From contig JAPYUM010000013.1 of assembly GCA_029940535.1 (NCBI GenBank), positions 1 to 64,000 of the forward strand: a stretch of 64,000 nt of DNA. Direction: 5' to 3'. The notes below the pieces were generated by a model that was not told the origin of the DNA, did no database searches, and saw nothing but the letters and a program-made list of their open reading frames with translations. The stretch comes from Vicinamibacterales bacterium (GTDB lineage: Bacteria > Acidobacteriota > Vicinamibacteria > Vicinamibacterales > UBA8438). A program made the position numbers and the translations under genes. Positions 30,461-38,427 of the stretch are shown piece by piece (position 1 is the stretch's first letter; each line of letters begins with the position of its first letter).

Positions 30461-30564
30461 GTTTTCCGACGAGGCGCCCGTCTGGCGGTGTTGCTTCGTC
30501 GGTCACATGCCGCCTGCATGCTCCCTCCTCGCGCCTAGCCAGACGGACGCCTCGTCAGAAAACC
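30460..30564. repeat. 27-bp imperfect inverted repeat (25/27) around a 51-nt loop, family B palindrome
   Basis: GGTTTTCCGACGAGGCGCCCGTCTGGC (30460-30486) versus reverse complement of 30538-30564 GGTTTTCTGACGAGGCGTCCGTCTGGC; begins at the stop codon of the upstream ORF. Confidence 0.85.
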
Positions 30565-30645
30565 CCCGGGACGTGCGAGGCGGGGGAAGCGTCCGCCTTC
30601 GGCGTCCCGTCCTCCTCGGTGAGTCCAGGCGCGCACGTGCGCGCC
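30474..30645 (+). repeat. 172-bp direct repeat, copy 1
   Basis: GCGCCCGTCTGGCGGTGTTGCTTCG...GGCGCGCACGTGCGCGCC repeated 253 bp downstream with no mismatch noticed by eye. Confidence 0.92.
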
Positions 30646-30717
30646 TCGCGGCCGCGGAGTGGGGCACTCGGGGTCCCCGCGGAGCGGTCGCGTGGGGTTC
30701 GGGGCGCAGCCCCGTCT
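30645..30717 (+). repeat. dispersed GC-rich intergenic repeat, family A
   Basis: GCGGCCGCGGAGTGGGGCACTCGGGGTCCCCGCGGAGCGGTCGCGTGGGGTTCGGGGCGCAGCCCCGTCTG; matches reverse complement of the copy near 5281-5390. Confidence 0.82.
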
Positions 30718-30726
30718 GCAGAGGTC

Positions 30727-30898
30727 GCGCCCGTCTGGCGGTGTTGCTTCGTCGGTCACATGCCGCCTGCATGCTCCCTCCTCGCGCCTAGCCAGACGGA
30801 CGCCTCGTCAGAAAACCCCCGGGACGTGCGAGGCGGGGGAAGCGTCCGCCTTCGGCGTCCCGTCCTCCTCGGTGAGTCCAGGCGCGCACGTGCGCGCC
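30727..30898 (+). repeat. 172-bp direct repeat, copy 2
   Basis: Same sequence as 30474-30645, offset 253 bp; lacks the outer half of the family B left arm. Confidence 0.92.
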
Positions 30899-30960
30899 GT
30901 CGCCTTGCCAGCCTGTCACACGTGGGGCGTGAAGCCTCGGGCAGGAAACGAGTTAGGCTC

Positions 30961-31012
30961 TGTGGCGCAGGTCTTCAGGCATGCGATCGCACGGCCAAAG
31001 CCGTGCGCCACA
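30961..31012. repeat. 52-bp compound hairpin element (outer stem plus two inner hairpins)
   Basis: Outer TGTGGCGCA/TGCGCCACA; inner perfect GCACGGC-CAAA-GCCGTGC; degenerate inner GCAGGTCTTCAGGCATGC. Confidence 0.8.
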
Positions 31013-31050
31013 ACGAGATCTGTGGACAGGTTCCAGGACACCAGACCGAG

Positions 31051-32559
31051 CTATCGCGTTGGGGCTGGGATGCTGGGCGCGAGGACGGCCGTCGGCGGGG
31101 CCTCCCGCCAGCACGGGGCGTCTCGCTCGTAGTTGGCCGCGAGCCGAAGCAGCGTCGCCTCGTCGAACGCCCGGCCCACGAACTGGAGTCCGACGGGGAG
31201 TCCGGACGGGTCACGTCCACCTGGTACGCTCAGCGCCGGCAGACCGGTCAGGTTGGCACTTACCGTGAAGACATCGCCCGCATACATGCGCAGCGGGTCG
31301 GCCGAGCGCTCTCCCAGGCCGAACGCCACCGTCGGCGTGGTCGGCATGGCGACCGCATCGACACGTTCGAACGCGGTGTCATAATCCCGACGAATGAGGG
31401 TCCGTACTTGCTGCGCTTTCACGTAGTACGCGTCGTAGTAACCGGCGCTCAACGCGTACGTGCCGAGCATGATGCGCCGCTTGACCTCATCGCCGAAGCC
31501 GGTATCCCGGGTGCGGTTGTACATCGTGTCCAGGTCGGGCCGGTCGGCCCCAGCGGGCGCGCGAAACCCGAAGCGGACCCCGTCGTAGCGGGCAAGGTTC
31601 GAGCTGGCCTCGGCCGGCGCGACGACGTAGTAGGTCGGGACCGCGTAGATAGCATGCGGGAGCGGGACGTCCACGATCGTCGCGCCCTGGGTGCGCAGGA
31701 CATCGATGGCCGTGGTGAAGGCAGTGCTGACGTCTGCGTCTACGCCGTCCTCCAGCAGTTTCCACGGGACGCCGATCGTGGGGTGTGCCACTGGTTCGCC
31801 CAGACTTGCGGAGAACGGTGGCACCGGTTCGGCGGATGAGGTCGCGTCCGCAGGATCCGGTCCGGCAATGGCCGCCAGCAACACGGCCGCGTCAGCCACC
31901 GTCAACGCGAACGGCCCGATCTGGTCGAGCGACGATGCGAATGCCAGCAGGCCGTATCGTGAGACTCGCCCGTAGGTCGGTTTCAGTCCTACGATTCCGC
32001 AGAAGGCGGCTGGTTGTCTGATCGATCCGCCCGTATCGGATCCCAGTGCGATTGGTGAAAGACGCGCCGCTACCGCCGCGGCCGAGCCTCCACTCGACCC
32101 GCCCGGGACGCGGGCCAGATCCCACGGATTGCGCGTTGGGCCGGACACGGAATGTTCCGTGGTGGAGCCCATGGCGAATTCGTCGCAATTGGTCTTTCCG
32201 ACAATGACGGCGCCAGCCGCTCGCAAGCGCTCGATCACCGTGGCGTCATAGGGTGGGACGAATCCGGCCAGGATACGAGAGGACGCCGTGGTCGGCATCC
32301 CTCGCGTGGAAATGTTGTCCTTGATGGCGATCGGCACGCCGGCCAGCGGGAACGCGGTGTCCCGGCCTTGCCCGCTGGCGTCTACCGCTGCGGCGTCTTC
32401 AAGGGCCTGCTCCCCGGCTATGTGAGTGAACGCGTGAATGGGATCGTTCTGGGCGGCTATCCGGTCCAGATAGACCGAGCAGATCTCGACCGCCGTCACG
32501 CCGTCGGCCATGGCCGCTCGGATGTCGGCCGTGGTCTGCACGTCGGGAGCTGGCATCAC
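31051..32559 (-). CDS. gatA: aspartyl/glutamyl-tRNA(Asn/Gln) amidotransferase subunit A
   Basis: Amidase signature GKTNCDEFAMGSTTEHSVSGPTRNPWDLARVPGGSSGGSAAAVAA..GSDTGGSIRQPAAFCGIVGLKPTYGRVSRYGL. Confidence 0.97.
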   Translation of the reverse strand: MMPAPDVQTTADIRAAMADGVTAVEICSVYLDRIAAQNDPIHAFTHIAGEQALEDAAAVDASGQGRDTAFPLAGVPIAIKDNISTRGMPTTASSRILAGFVPPYDATVIERLRAAGAVIVGKTNCDEFAMGSTTEHSVSGPTRNPWDLARVPGGSSGGSAAAVAARLSPIALGSDTGGSIRQPAAFCGIVGLKPTYGRVSRYGLLAFASSLDQIGPFALTVADAAVLLAAIAGPDPADATSSAEPVPPFSASLGEPVAHPTIGVPWKLLEDGVDADVSTAFTTAIDVLRTQGATIVDVPLPHAIYAVPTYYVVAPAEASSNLARYDGVRFGFRAPAGADRPDLDTMYNRTRDTGFGDEVKRRIMLGTYALSAGYYDAYYVKAQQVRTLIRRDYDTAFERVDAVAMPTTPTVAFGLGERSADPLRMYAGDVFTVSANLTGLPALSVPGGRDPSGLPVGLQFVGRAFDEATLLRLAANYERDAPCWREAPPTAVLAPSIPAPTR

Positions 32560-32852
32560 CCGAGGACCTTGGGCACGCGGAAGAGTCCGTGACCGCCCGG
32601 GTCCGGCGCGTTGGCCAGTGCTTCGTCTCGAGGCATGGACGGCCTCAGGGTGTCCTCTCGCATCACCGGCACAGACGTCACGGGGTTGGTGGTAGCCGGC
32701 ACACCGGTGGTGTCGATGTGCTGGAGTTGGTCAAAGTAGGTGAGGATGTCGCCAAGCTGTTGCGCGAACCGTTCTGCTTCCGACGCTGTCAACTCCAGGT
32801 GCGCCAGTGCTGCGATTCGCTCGACATCGGCAAGTGTCAACCGTGTAGCCAC
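32556..32852 (-). CDS. gatC: aspartyl/glutamyl-tRNA(Asn/Gln) amidotransferase subunit C
   Basis: LADVERIAALAHLELTASEAERFAQQLGDILTYFDQLQHIDT. Confidence 0.95.
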   Translation of the reverse strand: MATRLTLADVERIAALAHLELTASEAERFAQQLGDILTYFDQLQHIDTTGVPATTNPVTSVPVMREDTLRPSMPRDEALANAPDPGGHGLFRVPKVLG

Positions 32853-32979
32853 AGGCGCGATCGTAGTTTCCGGTCGCGGTGGTTCGCAACCTTAATTCGT
32901 CTCCGGACAGGAGGCACCGGTGGATTCGGAGGGTGGGGCTCCGGCATCATAGAAGCGTGACCACCACCAAGGCTGGGTC

Positions 32980-33897
32980 GTGAGCGGCGCGTCAGGCACG
33001 GTCCCCTCCCGGTCGCTCTTCGGTCGTCCTCGGGCTGAAGTCGCGGCAGCGCTTCCGGACCGTGAGCCGGTCGTCTGCCCCCTGTGCCGCCAACCACCAG
33101 CGCCGCTGGCTACCGATTTTCAAGGGCTGTCCCTGGCCCGGTGCCGACGGTGCGGCTTGCAATTCCACAGCCCTCGACCGGTGCTCGAGCAGCTGGCGAC
33201 TGCGGTCTACGGGGCCGACTATCACCGCCCGGATGAATCGGTCGCGGATGCCCGGCATCAGCGCCACTACGCGCATCAGCTCTCGCGGCTGGCGGAATAT
33301 CTCGACTCAGACCGGCGCCGGGTGCTGGATGTGGGGTGCGGTGCCGGTGCGTTCATGCGTTTCGCCCAGGGAGCTGGCTGGCGGGTGCACGGGACCGACA
33401 TGGTGGTGACCGACGCGGCTCGCACGACTGGGGCGCGGGTATGGGAGGGTGAGCTGCCGGCGATCGACTTCGGGGCCGAACGATTCGATGTCGTCCGGTT
33501 CAACCACGTGCTGGAACACACCCGGGATCCGCTGCTCGAACTGCGTTGCGCGAGCGGACTGGTCGCGCCGGGGGGCATCCTCCTCGTCGGGGTTCCGAAT
33601 GTCGGGGGGGTCAGCCCCTGGCTCAAGAGTTGGCAGAGCCGGTTGGGCCTGAAGTCAAAGCGATGGCGACACTACGCGGCGCTGCACCATCTCTGGTTCT
33701 TTACCCCGGCGACGTTGCGCCTCGTCGCCGAGGCCGCTGGTTTCGAGGTTGTTCGCTGGGAGACGCCAGTGATGGGCCGCTCCGACCGGTCCGCGGCGCT
33801 CACCGGACTGTTTCGTGCCGTGCTCGAAACCGGTCGGGCCGGAAGTCTGCTCGACCTCTATGCGCGGGTCTGTTCACGTCGAAGCGACGTCGCATAG
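32980..33897 (+). CDS. class I SAM-dependent methyltransferase
   Basis: VLDVGCGAGAFMRFAQGAGWRVHGTD; N-terminal CPLCRQPP..CRRCGLQFHSPRP zinc-ribbon-like motif; FNHVLEHTRDP. Confidence 0.88.
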   Translation: MSGASGTVPSRSLFGRPRAEVAAALPDREPVVCPLCRQPPAPLATDFQGLSLARCRRCGLQFHSPRPVLEQLATAVYGADYHRPDESVADARHQRHYAHQLSRLAEYLDSDRRRVLDVGCGAGAFMRFAQGAGWRVHGTDMVVTDAARTTGARVWEGELPAIDFGAERFDVVRFNHVLEHTRDPLLELRCASGLVAPGGILLVGVPNVGGVSPWLKSWQSRLGLKSKRWRHYAALHHLWFFTPATLRLVAEAAGFEVVRWETPVMGRSDRSAALTGLFRAVLETGRAGSLLDLYARVCSRRSDVA

Positions 33898-33941
33898 TGT
33901 AGCCGGGCCCTGTTCCGACCGAAAACACCGATGAGAGGTCT

Positions 33942-34214
33942 ATGGGCGCCGACGTGTGTCCGTGCGCCCTGGAGGAACGGCACGTGGTGGAGAAGGAAGA
34001 GTCCAACGATCCGGCCCGCCAGTCGGAGGCGGAGTACACCCTGGAGTACCCGGCCCGCTGCCCGCACTGTGCAGCGGAATCGGAGGTGCTACGGGTGGTG
34101 CGGCTGCTGCGTACGAGGGTCAACTTTACCTCGACGTTGCCGCGTCGCGGGCGCGTGATCTCCTGCCCTGAGTGCACGACGATCATTGCCGCCGAGCTGG
34201 TGGGATTCGCCTAG
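33942..34214 (+). CDS. small hypothetical protein with paired CxxC motifs
   Basis: RCPHCAAESE..ISCPECTT motifs; coherent 90-aa ORF. Confidence 0.55.
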   Translation: MGADVCPCALEERHVVEKEESNDPARQSEAEYTLEYPARCPHCAAESEVLRVVRLLRTRVNFTSTLPRRGRVISCPECTTIIAAELVGFA

Positions 34215-34239
34215 ACTGCAGGCCGTCGCCGCTCCCGTC

Positions 34240-35136
34240 TCACTGATGGGCGCCTGGACCGCGGTAGGCCTTTTCGCCCGCCTCTATCCTGACGTCGAGC
34301 CGGTTGTCGGGGGGCGGCAACGGGCAGGTCGTGTGCGGGTTGAAGGCGCACGGCGGGTTATAGGCCCGGTTGAAGTCGACGGTCGTCCAGCCCTCGGCAT
34401 CCGGCGCGTCTGCGTACAGGAAGCGGGCCGCCGAGTACGTGTCCTCTCCGCTTGTCCCGTCCCGCATGATGAACCAAAGCCGTCGGCCGGAATTGACCGG
34501 TAGCATCCGCATTTCCTGTCCCGCCACCGTCAACGTCACGTAGCCCGTGCTCGTGTAGGTCTCGATGTCGCCCAGGATGTTCAGCGTCTTGACCGTCACC
34601 GGCTCGGCGTGGGGTGTGAACTTACCGCGTACGCGGTAGGCCTCGTCCACGGGAAACCAGTCGAGGCTCGTGAAATTCTTACGAATCTCGGCGTCGGTAT
34701 CGCGTACGCGAATCGCCAACCGCTCCCCGCTCAGATGGACCCACAGCGAGACCGGTCCCAGGGTGACGGTCGCGCGTGTCTCGGCCGGGTAGAGCTGGGC
34801 GGTGTCCACTGCCTCACCGTCGACCGACAGGCGGCCGTTGGACGGGGCCCGCACGGTCACGCGGCCGTCGCGCAGCGAGAACACTCCCGCCTCGGCCGGG
34901 GTGTGGGGCACGACGAAGTCATTGCGCTGGCTCGAGCCGAAGCTGGTGTCCCCCTCGCGGAGAAAGAACAACCCTGAGACTGTGAGCCAACTATCGTCGG
35001 CCTTTAGACTCGCTTCGCGCTGGGTTCGCCACGCTTCGATTTCCGCTTCGTAGTCGTTCGCCGCGCCGACCAGCGCCGTCACCCCGATGCTGGTCATCAG
35101 GACCGGGACCGCGAGCCGACGAATCTTCATTGACAT
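34240..35136 (-). CDS. DUF1684 domain-containing protein
   Basis: EIEAWRTQREASLKADDSWLTVSGLFFLREGDTSFGSS..TVDFNRAYNPPCAFNPHTTCPLPPPDNRLDVRIEAGEKAYRG; N-terminal signal-like segment. Confidence 0.88.
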   Translation of the reverse strand: MSMKIRRLAVPVLMTSIGVTALVGAANDYEAEIEAWRTQREASLKADDSWLTVSGLFFLREGDTSFGSSQRNDFVVPHTPAEAGVFSLRDGRVTVRAPSNGRLSVDGEAVDTAQLYPAETRATVTLGPVSLWVHLSGERLAIRVRDTDAEIRKNFTSLDWFPVDEAYRVRGKFTPHAEPVTVKTLNILGDIETYTSTGYVTLTVAGQEMRMLPVNSGRRLWFIMRDGTSGEDTYSAARFLYADAPDAEGWTTVDFNRAYNPPCAFNPHTTCPLPPPDNRLDVRIEAGEKAYRGPGAHQ

Positions 35137-35297
35137 GCCGGTATCGAACCACAGTCCATGGCAGCGGTCAACGGTGACCACCCCGCGGACGGTATGCCAC
35201 AATCACCGTACCGAATCAGTGTCCAGTTCGCGGCGCGGACCGATTGCTGGGGGCACGGCTCGGGGGCTCACGGTATGACCAAGGAAAGCACCAGCGG

Positions 35298-35543
35298 ATG
35301 ACCCAGCGCCCCGTCTTCCTGCATCCGCCATGGATGGTGGGTGTCATGCTGATTCTCGGCGTGATGTCGATCATCGTTGGCCTGACGATTGACCCTTTCT
35401 GGCTCGTCATGGGGAGCCCGGCCATCCTGACGCTCTTCGTGTACATCGGCGTGCGAGTTGCGTTGTCGTGGCGCCTGCGGCGTCTGCCGGTGGAAGAAAC
35501 CGGCGTGGACCCTGGCCCAGACGAGTCCCCGGGGGACGACTAG
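35298..35543 (+). CDS. small hypothetical membrane protein
   Basis: Two TM-like segments (GVMLILGVMSIIVGLTI; VMGSPAILTLFVYIGVRVAL). Confidence 0.5.
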   Translation: MTQRPVFLHPPWMVGVMLILGVMSIIVGLTIDPFWLVMGSPAILTLFVYIGVRVALSWRLRRLPVEETGVDPGPDESPGDD

Positions 35544-35574
35544 GCGCCCTCCGCGTAATGCACTAGTGACTGGC

Positions 35575-36441
35575 ATGACCAAGGCGAGCCACCCCGAGCC
35601 GCGGTGGGCCGGTGTTCGGCCGGCGGCTGTCGCCGGGACCTGGTACCCCGGGACCGAGGCGGGGCTGCGCGAGGGCGTCGTATCGTGCCTCGCGACGACT
35701 ACACCGCCACCGGGCGGTGACATCGTGGGTCTTATCGCTCCACACGCCGGGCTCGTGTATTCGGGATCAGTTGCCGCCTTCGCCTATCAGGCCGCGGCGC
35801 AGGGAGCCTACGATGTCGTGGTGCTGGTGGGACCGTCCCATCACGTCGAATTTGACGGCGTTGCCATCGCCGACAACACGGCGTTCGACACTCCGCTGGG
35901 GCCGGCGCCGATCGCGACCGACATCGCGGCACGATTGCTGAACGCCGCGTGCATCGGGACGCACCCGACCGCGCACGAGCGAGAACATTCCCTCGAAATG
36001 CAGCTGCCGTTTCTACGTCATCTGCTGCCGCGCACGCCGATCGTGCCGCTGCTCATCGGGTGTCAGGAGCGGGACACCATCCTCGCGCTCGCAGACACGC
36101 TGGCGGAGGTGCTGGCCGATAGGACGCCGTTGCTGGTGGCCAGCACCGACCTCTCACATTTTTTCGAGGCGCACCGCGCGGGCGAGCTCGACCAAGTGGT
36201 CATCGACCACGTCACCCGCTACGACCCGGACGGGTTACTGGTCGAGTACGAGCGATATCCACCGCACGAGCGGGGACGATACGTAGCCTGTGGTGGCGGG
36301 GCTATCGTAGCCGTCATGAAAGCGGCGGCGGCACTCGGTGCGCGAGAGGCCCGAGTGCTTCGCCACGCCAACTCGGGCGACGTGTCCGGGGACACGAGCG
36401 CGGTGGTCGGGTATCTCGCTGCGGCACTCCTGAAGGAGTGA
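35575..36441 (+). CDS. amrB: AmmeMemoRadiSam system protein B (MEMO family)
   Basis: VRPAAVAGTWYPG, GLIAPHAGLVYSGSVAAFAY, VVLVGPSHHVEFDGVAI, STDLSHF. Confidence 0.93.
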   Translation: MTKASHPEPRWAGVRPAAVAGTWYPGTEAGLREGVVSCLATTTPPPGGDIVGLIAPHAGLVYSGSVAAFAYQAAAQGAYDVVVLVGPSHHVEFDGVAIADNTAFDTPLGPAPIATDIAARLLNAACIGTHPTAHEREHSLEMQLPFLRHLLPRTPIVPLLIGCQERDTILALADTLAEVLADRTPLLVASTDLSHFFEAHRAGELDQVVIDHVTRYDPDGLLVEYERYPPHERGRYVACGGGAIVAVMKAAAALGAREARVLRHANSGDVSGDTSAVVGYLAAALLKE

Positions 36442-36450
36442 ACCTGACGA

Positions 36451-36993
36451 ATGCTGGAACAACACGAACAACAGGCGCTGTTGACACTGGCCCGGGTCGC
36501 GATACTCGCGCGCCTGGAAGATCGACCACTGACGGCCGGGGATACTCCTCCCGCGCGTGGGGGACTCGCGTGGCGCACCGGCGCGTTCGTCACGCTGACC
36601 CGTGAGGGTCGGCTTCGGGGGTGCATCGGGTCCGTGGCGCGGGACGAGCCGCTGGTCGACGTCGTGGCTCGCTGCGCCGCCGACGCGGCGACCCGCGACC
36701 CCCGATTTTCCGCCGTGCCGCTGGCGGAGTTGGCCGAGGTCATGGTGGAGATTTCGGTGATCGGTCCGTTCGAGCGCGTTGACGACGTGGCGCGAATTGC
36801 GGTGGGGCGCCACGGACTCGTCGTCGAGCAGGGCGCGCACCGGGGCTTGCTTCTGCCGCAGGTGGCCACCGAGCGCGGCTGGGACCGAGACACGTTTCTC
36901 AGCCAGACCTGCGTGAAGGCAGGTCTCGCCGAACATGCCTGGCGACAGGGTGCCGTCGTTTCTATCTTCGAGACGTATGTCTTCGGCGAATGA
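36451..36993 (+). CDS. amrA: AmmeMemoRadiSam system protein A (AMMECR1 family)
   Basis: GAFVTLTREGRLRGCIGSV, ISVIGPFERV, LLLPQVATERGWDRDTFLSQTCVKAGL. Confidence 0.93.
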   Translation: MLEQHEQQALLTLARVAILARLEDRPLTAGDTPPARGGLAWRTGAFVTLTREGRLRGCIGSVARDEPLVDVVARCAADAATRDPRFSAVPLAELAEVMVEISVIGPFERVDDVARIAVGRHGLVVEQGAHRGLLLPQVATERGWDRDTFLSQTCVKAGLAEHAWRQGAVVSIFETYVFGE

Positions 36994-37039
36994 TTACCTG
37001 CGCCCGATCAAGGTCCGAAACCGCCCGAGCGCGATCGCC

Positions 37040-37306
37040 TCAGCTGCTGACATTCCCCAAGGCGGCCATGACCTGATTGAGAATACCGGTGGCGCGAGGA
37101 TGCGACACCTCGAACTGCAGAATGGACTGGCGGAGGTCTTCCACGAGCGAGTGGTGGTGGGCGTGGTCGTCGGGCGTCTCCAGCCGGGTCTCGATCCCGG
37201 CGATGAGAGTATCCAGGCGCTCACGCACGTGCGCCTCCTCCGACTCCAACCGATCGAGTTCCGAGCGTAGTTCGGTGAGTGACCGCCGTAGCTGTGCCTC
37301 GGACAT
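37040..37306 (-). CDS. DUF4404 family protein
   Basis: LRRSLTELRSELDRLE..LVEDLRQSILQFEVSHPRATGILNQVMAALGNV. Confidence 0.75.
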   Translation of the reverse strand: MSEAQLRRSLTELRSELDRLESEEAHVRERLDTLIAGIETRLETPDDHAHHHSLVEDLRQSILQFEVSHPRATGILNQVMAALGNVSS

Positions 37307-37355
37307 GCACCGATTCTAGTGCAGTGTCTGCGCCGCGACGCCGTCGGCGCAGATT

Positions 37356-38258
37356 CTAGACACTCGCGATCAGCTCGCGCAGCACCGTGAGATTTTCGAG
37401 GTCCATCGGGTCGGCCTCGACCGCGGCGGGATTGGCCGGACGCTCCTTCGGGGTTTCCAAGACCATCGGCACCGCCTGCATCCGCGGGTCCGTCAGTAGA
37501 CGCCGAAACGCACCGAGCCCGACATGACCGCTGCCGATGTGCGTATGTCGATCGACTCGGCTCCCGAGCGGTGTCTTCGAGTCGTTCAGATGGATCGCCA
37601 TTATCCGATCGTGTCCCACGTGTTGGTCGAGCTGTGCCATGGTGTCGGCGTAGCTCTCGTCTGACCCCAGGTCATATCCAGCCGCCAGCAGATGACAGGT
37701 GTCGAGGCACACCCCGATCGACGCCGTGCCGCGTGCCTCGGCGTCGTCGATGATGGTTCCCAGTTGTTGGAATGTGTGGCCGAGGTTGGTGCCCTGACCG
37801 GCGGTGTGCTCGAGAAGCAGCCTGGTGTGCTGCTCTGTTCGCTCGTTCAGCACCGCCACGATTCCGTCGGCGATCCGGGCCAGGCCTGCCTCCTCCGACG
37901 TCGTCGTGTAGGAGCCCGGGTGCAACACCACGCCGAGCAGTCCCAACGCTTCGGCTCGGTCCAACTCCTCGCCGAGCGCGTCTTGAGACCGCGTGTGCAA
38001 CGCGTCATCCGGGCTCGCGAGGTTGATCAGATAGCTGGCGTGCGCCATCACCGGCCGCACTTCCAGTTCGACGCAGGCCCGGCGGAACGCGGCGATCTCC
38101 GCGTCCGGGAGAGGCCGCGCGCGCCACTGCCCGGACGACTTGGTGAACACTTGCATCGTGTCGCAGCCGGCGGCGCGTGCGCGCTCGACCGCCCGGGGGA
38201 GGCCGCCGGCGATCGACATGTGAGCTCCCAATCTGGGCATGCTCCCATCGTGGAACAA
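37356..38258 (-). CDS. nfo: deoxyribonuclease IV (endonuclease IV)
   Basis: RLGAHMSIAGGLPRAVERA, QVFTKSSGQW, LLEHTAGQG, CLDTCHLLAAGYDL, HLNDSKTPLGSRVDRHTHIGSGHVG. Confidence 0.95.
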   Translation of the reverse strand: MFHDGSMPRLGAHMSIAGGLPRAVERARAAGCDTMQVFTKSSGQWRARPLPDAEIAAFRRACVELEVRPVMAHASYLINLASPDDALHTRSQDALGEELDRAEALGLLGVVLHPGSYTTTSEEAGLARIADGIVAVLNERTEQHTRLLLEHTAGQGTNLGHTFQQLGTIIDDAEARGTASIGVCLDTCHLLAAGYDLGSDESYADTMAQLDQHVGHDRIMAIHLNDSKTPLGSRVDRHTHIGSGHVGLGAFRRLLTDPRMQAVPMVLETPKERPANPAAVEADPMDLENLTVLRELIASV

Positions 38259-38427
38259 TCCGACCGATGCGGCAAGTTGGTGTGGTTGATGCCCGCATTT
38301 CGGCCCACCAGCACGGCCGTGGATTGGCTTGCGTCAGCGTAGAACGGTGGAGGACAATCAAGATTTCCCACGGCTGCACGACGACTCCCCCTCTATTGTC
38401 CGGGCGGCTTGAACACGGAATGCGTAC

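Noticed and set aside
30043-31839. 598-aa plus-strand ORF across the repeats and into gatA antisense
   Set aside because: Translation is the direct repeat read through plus gatA antisense; internal peptide repetition comes from the DNA repeat.
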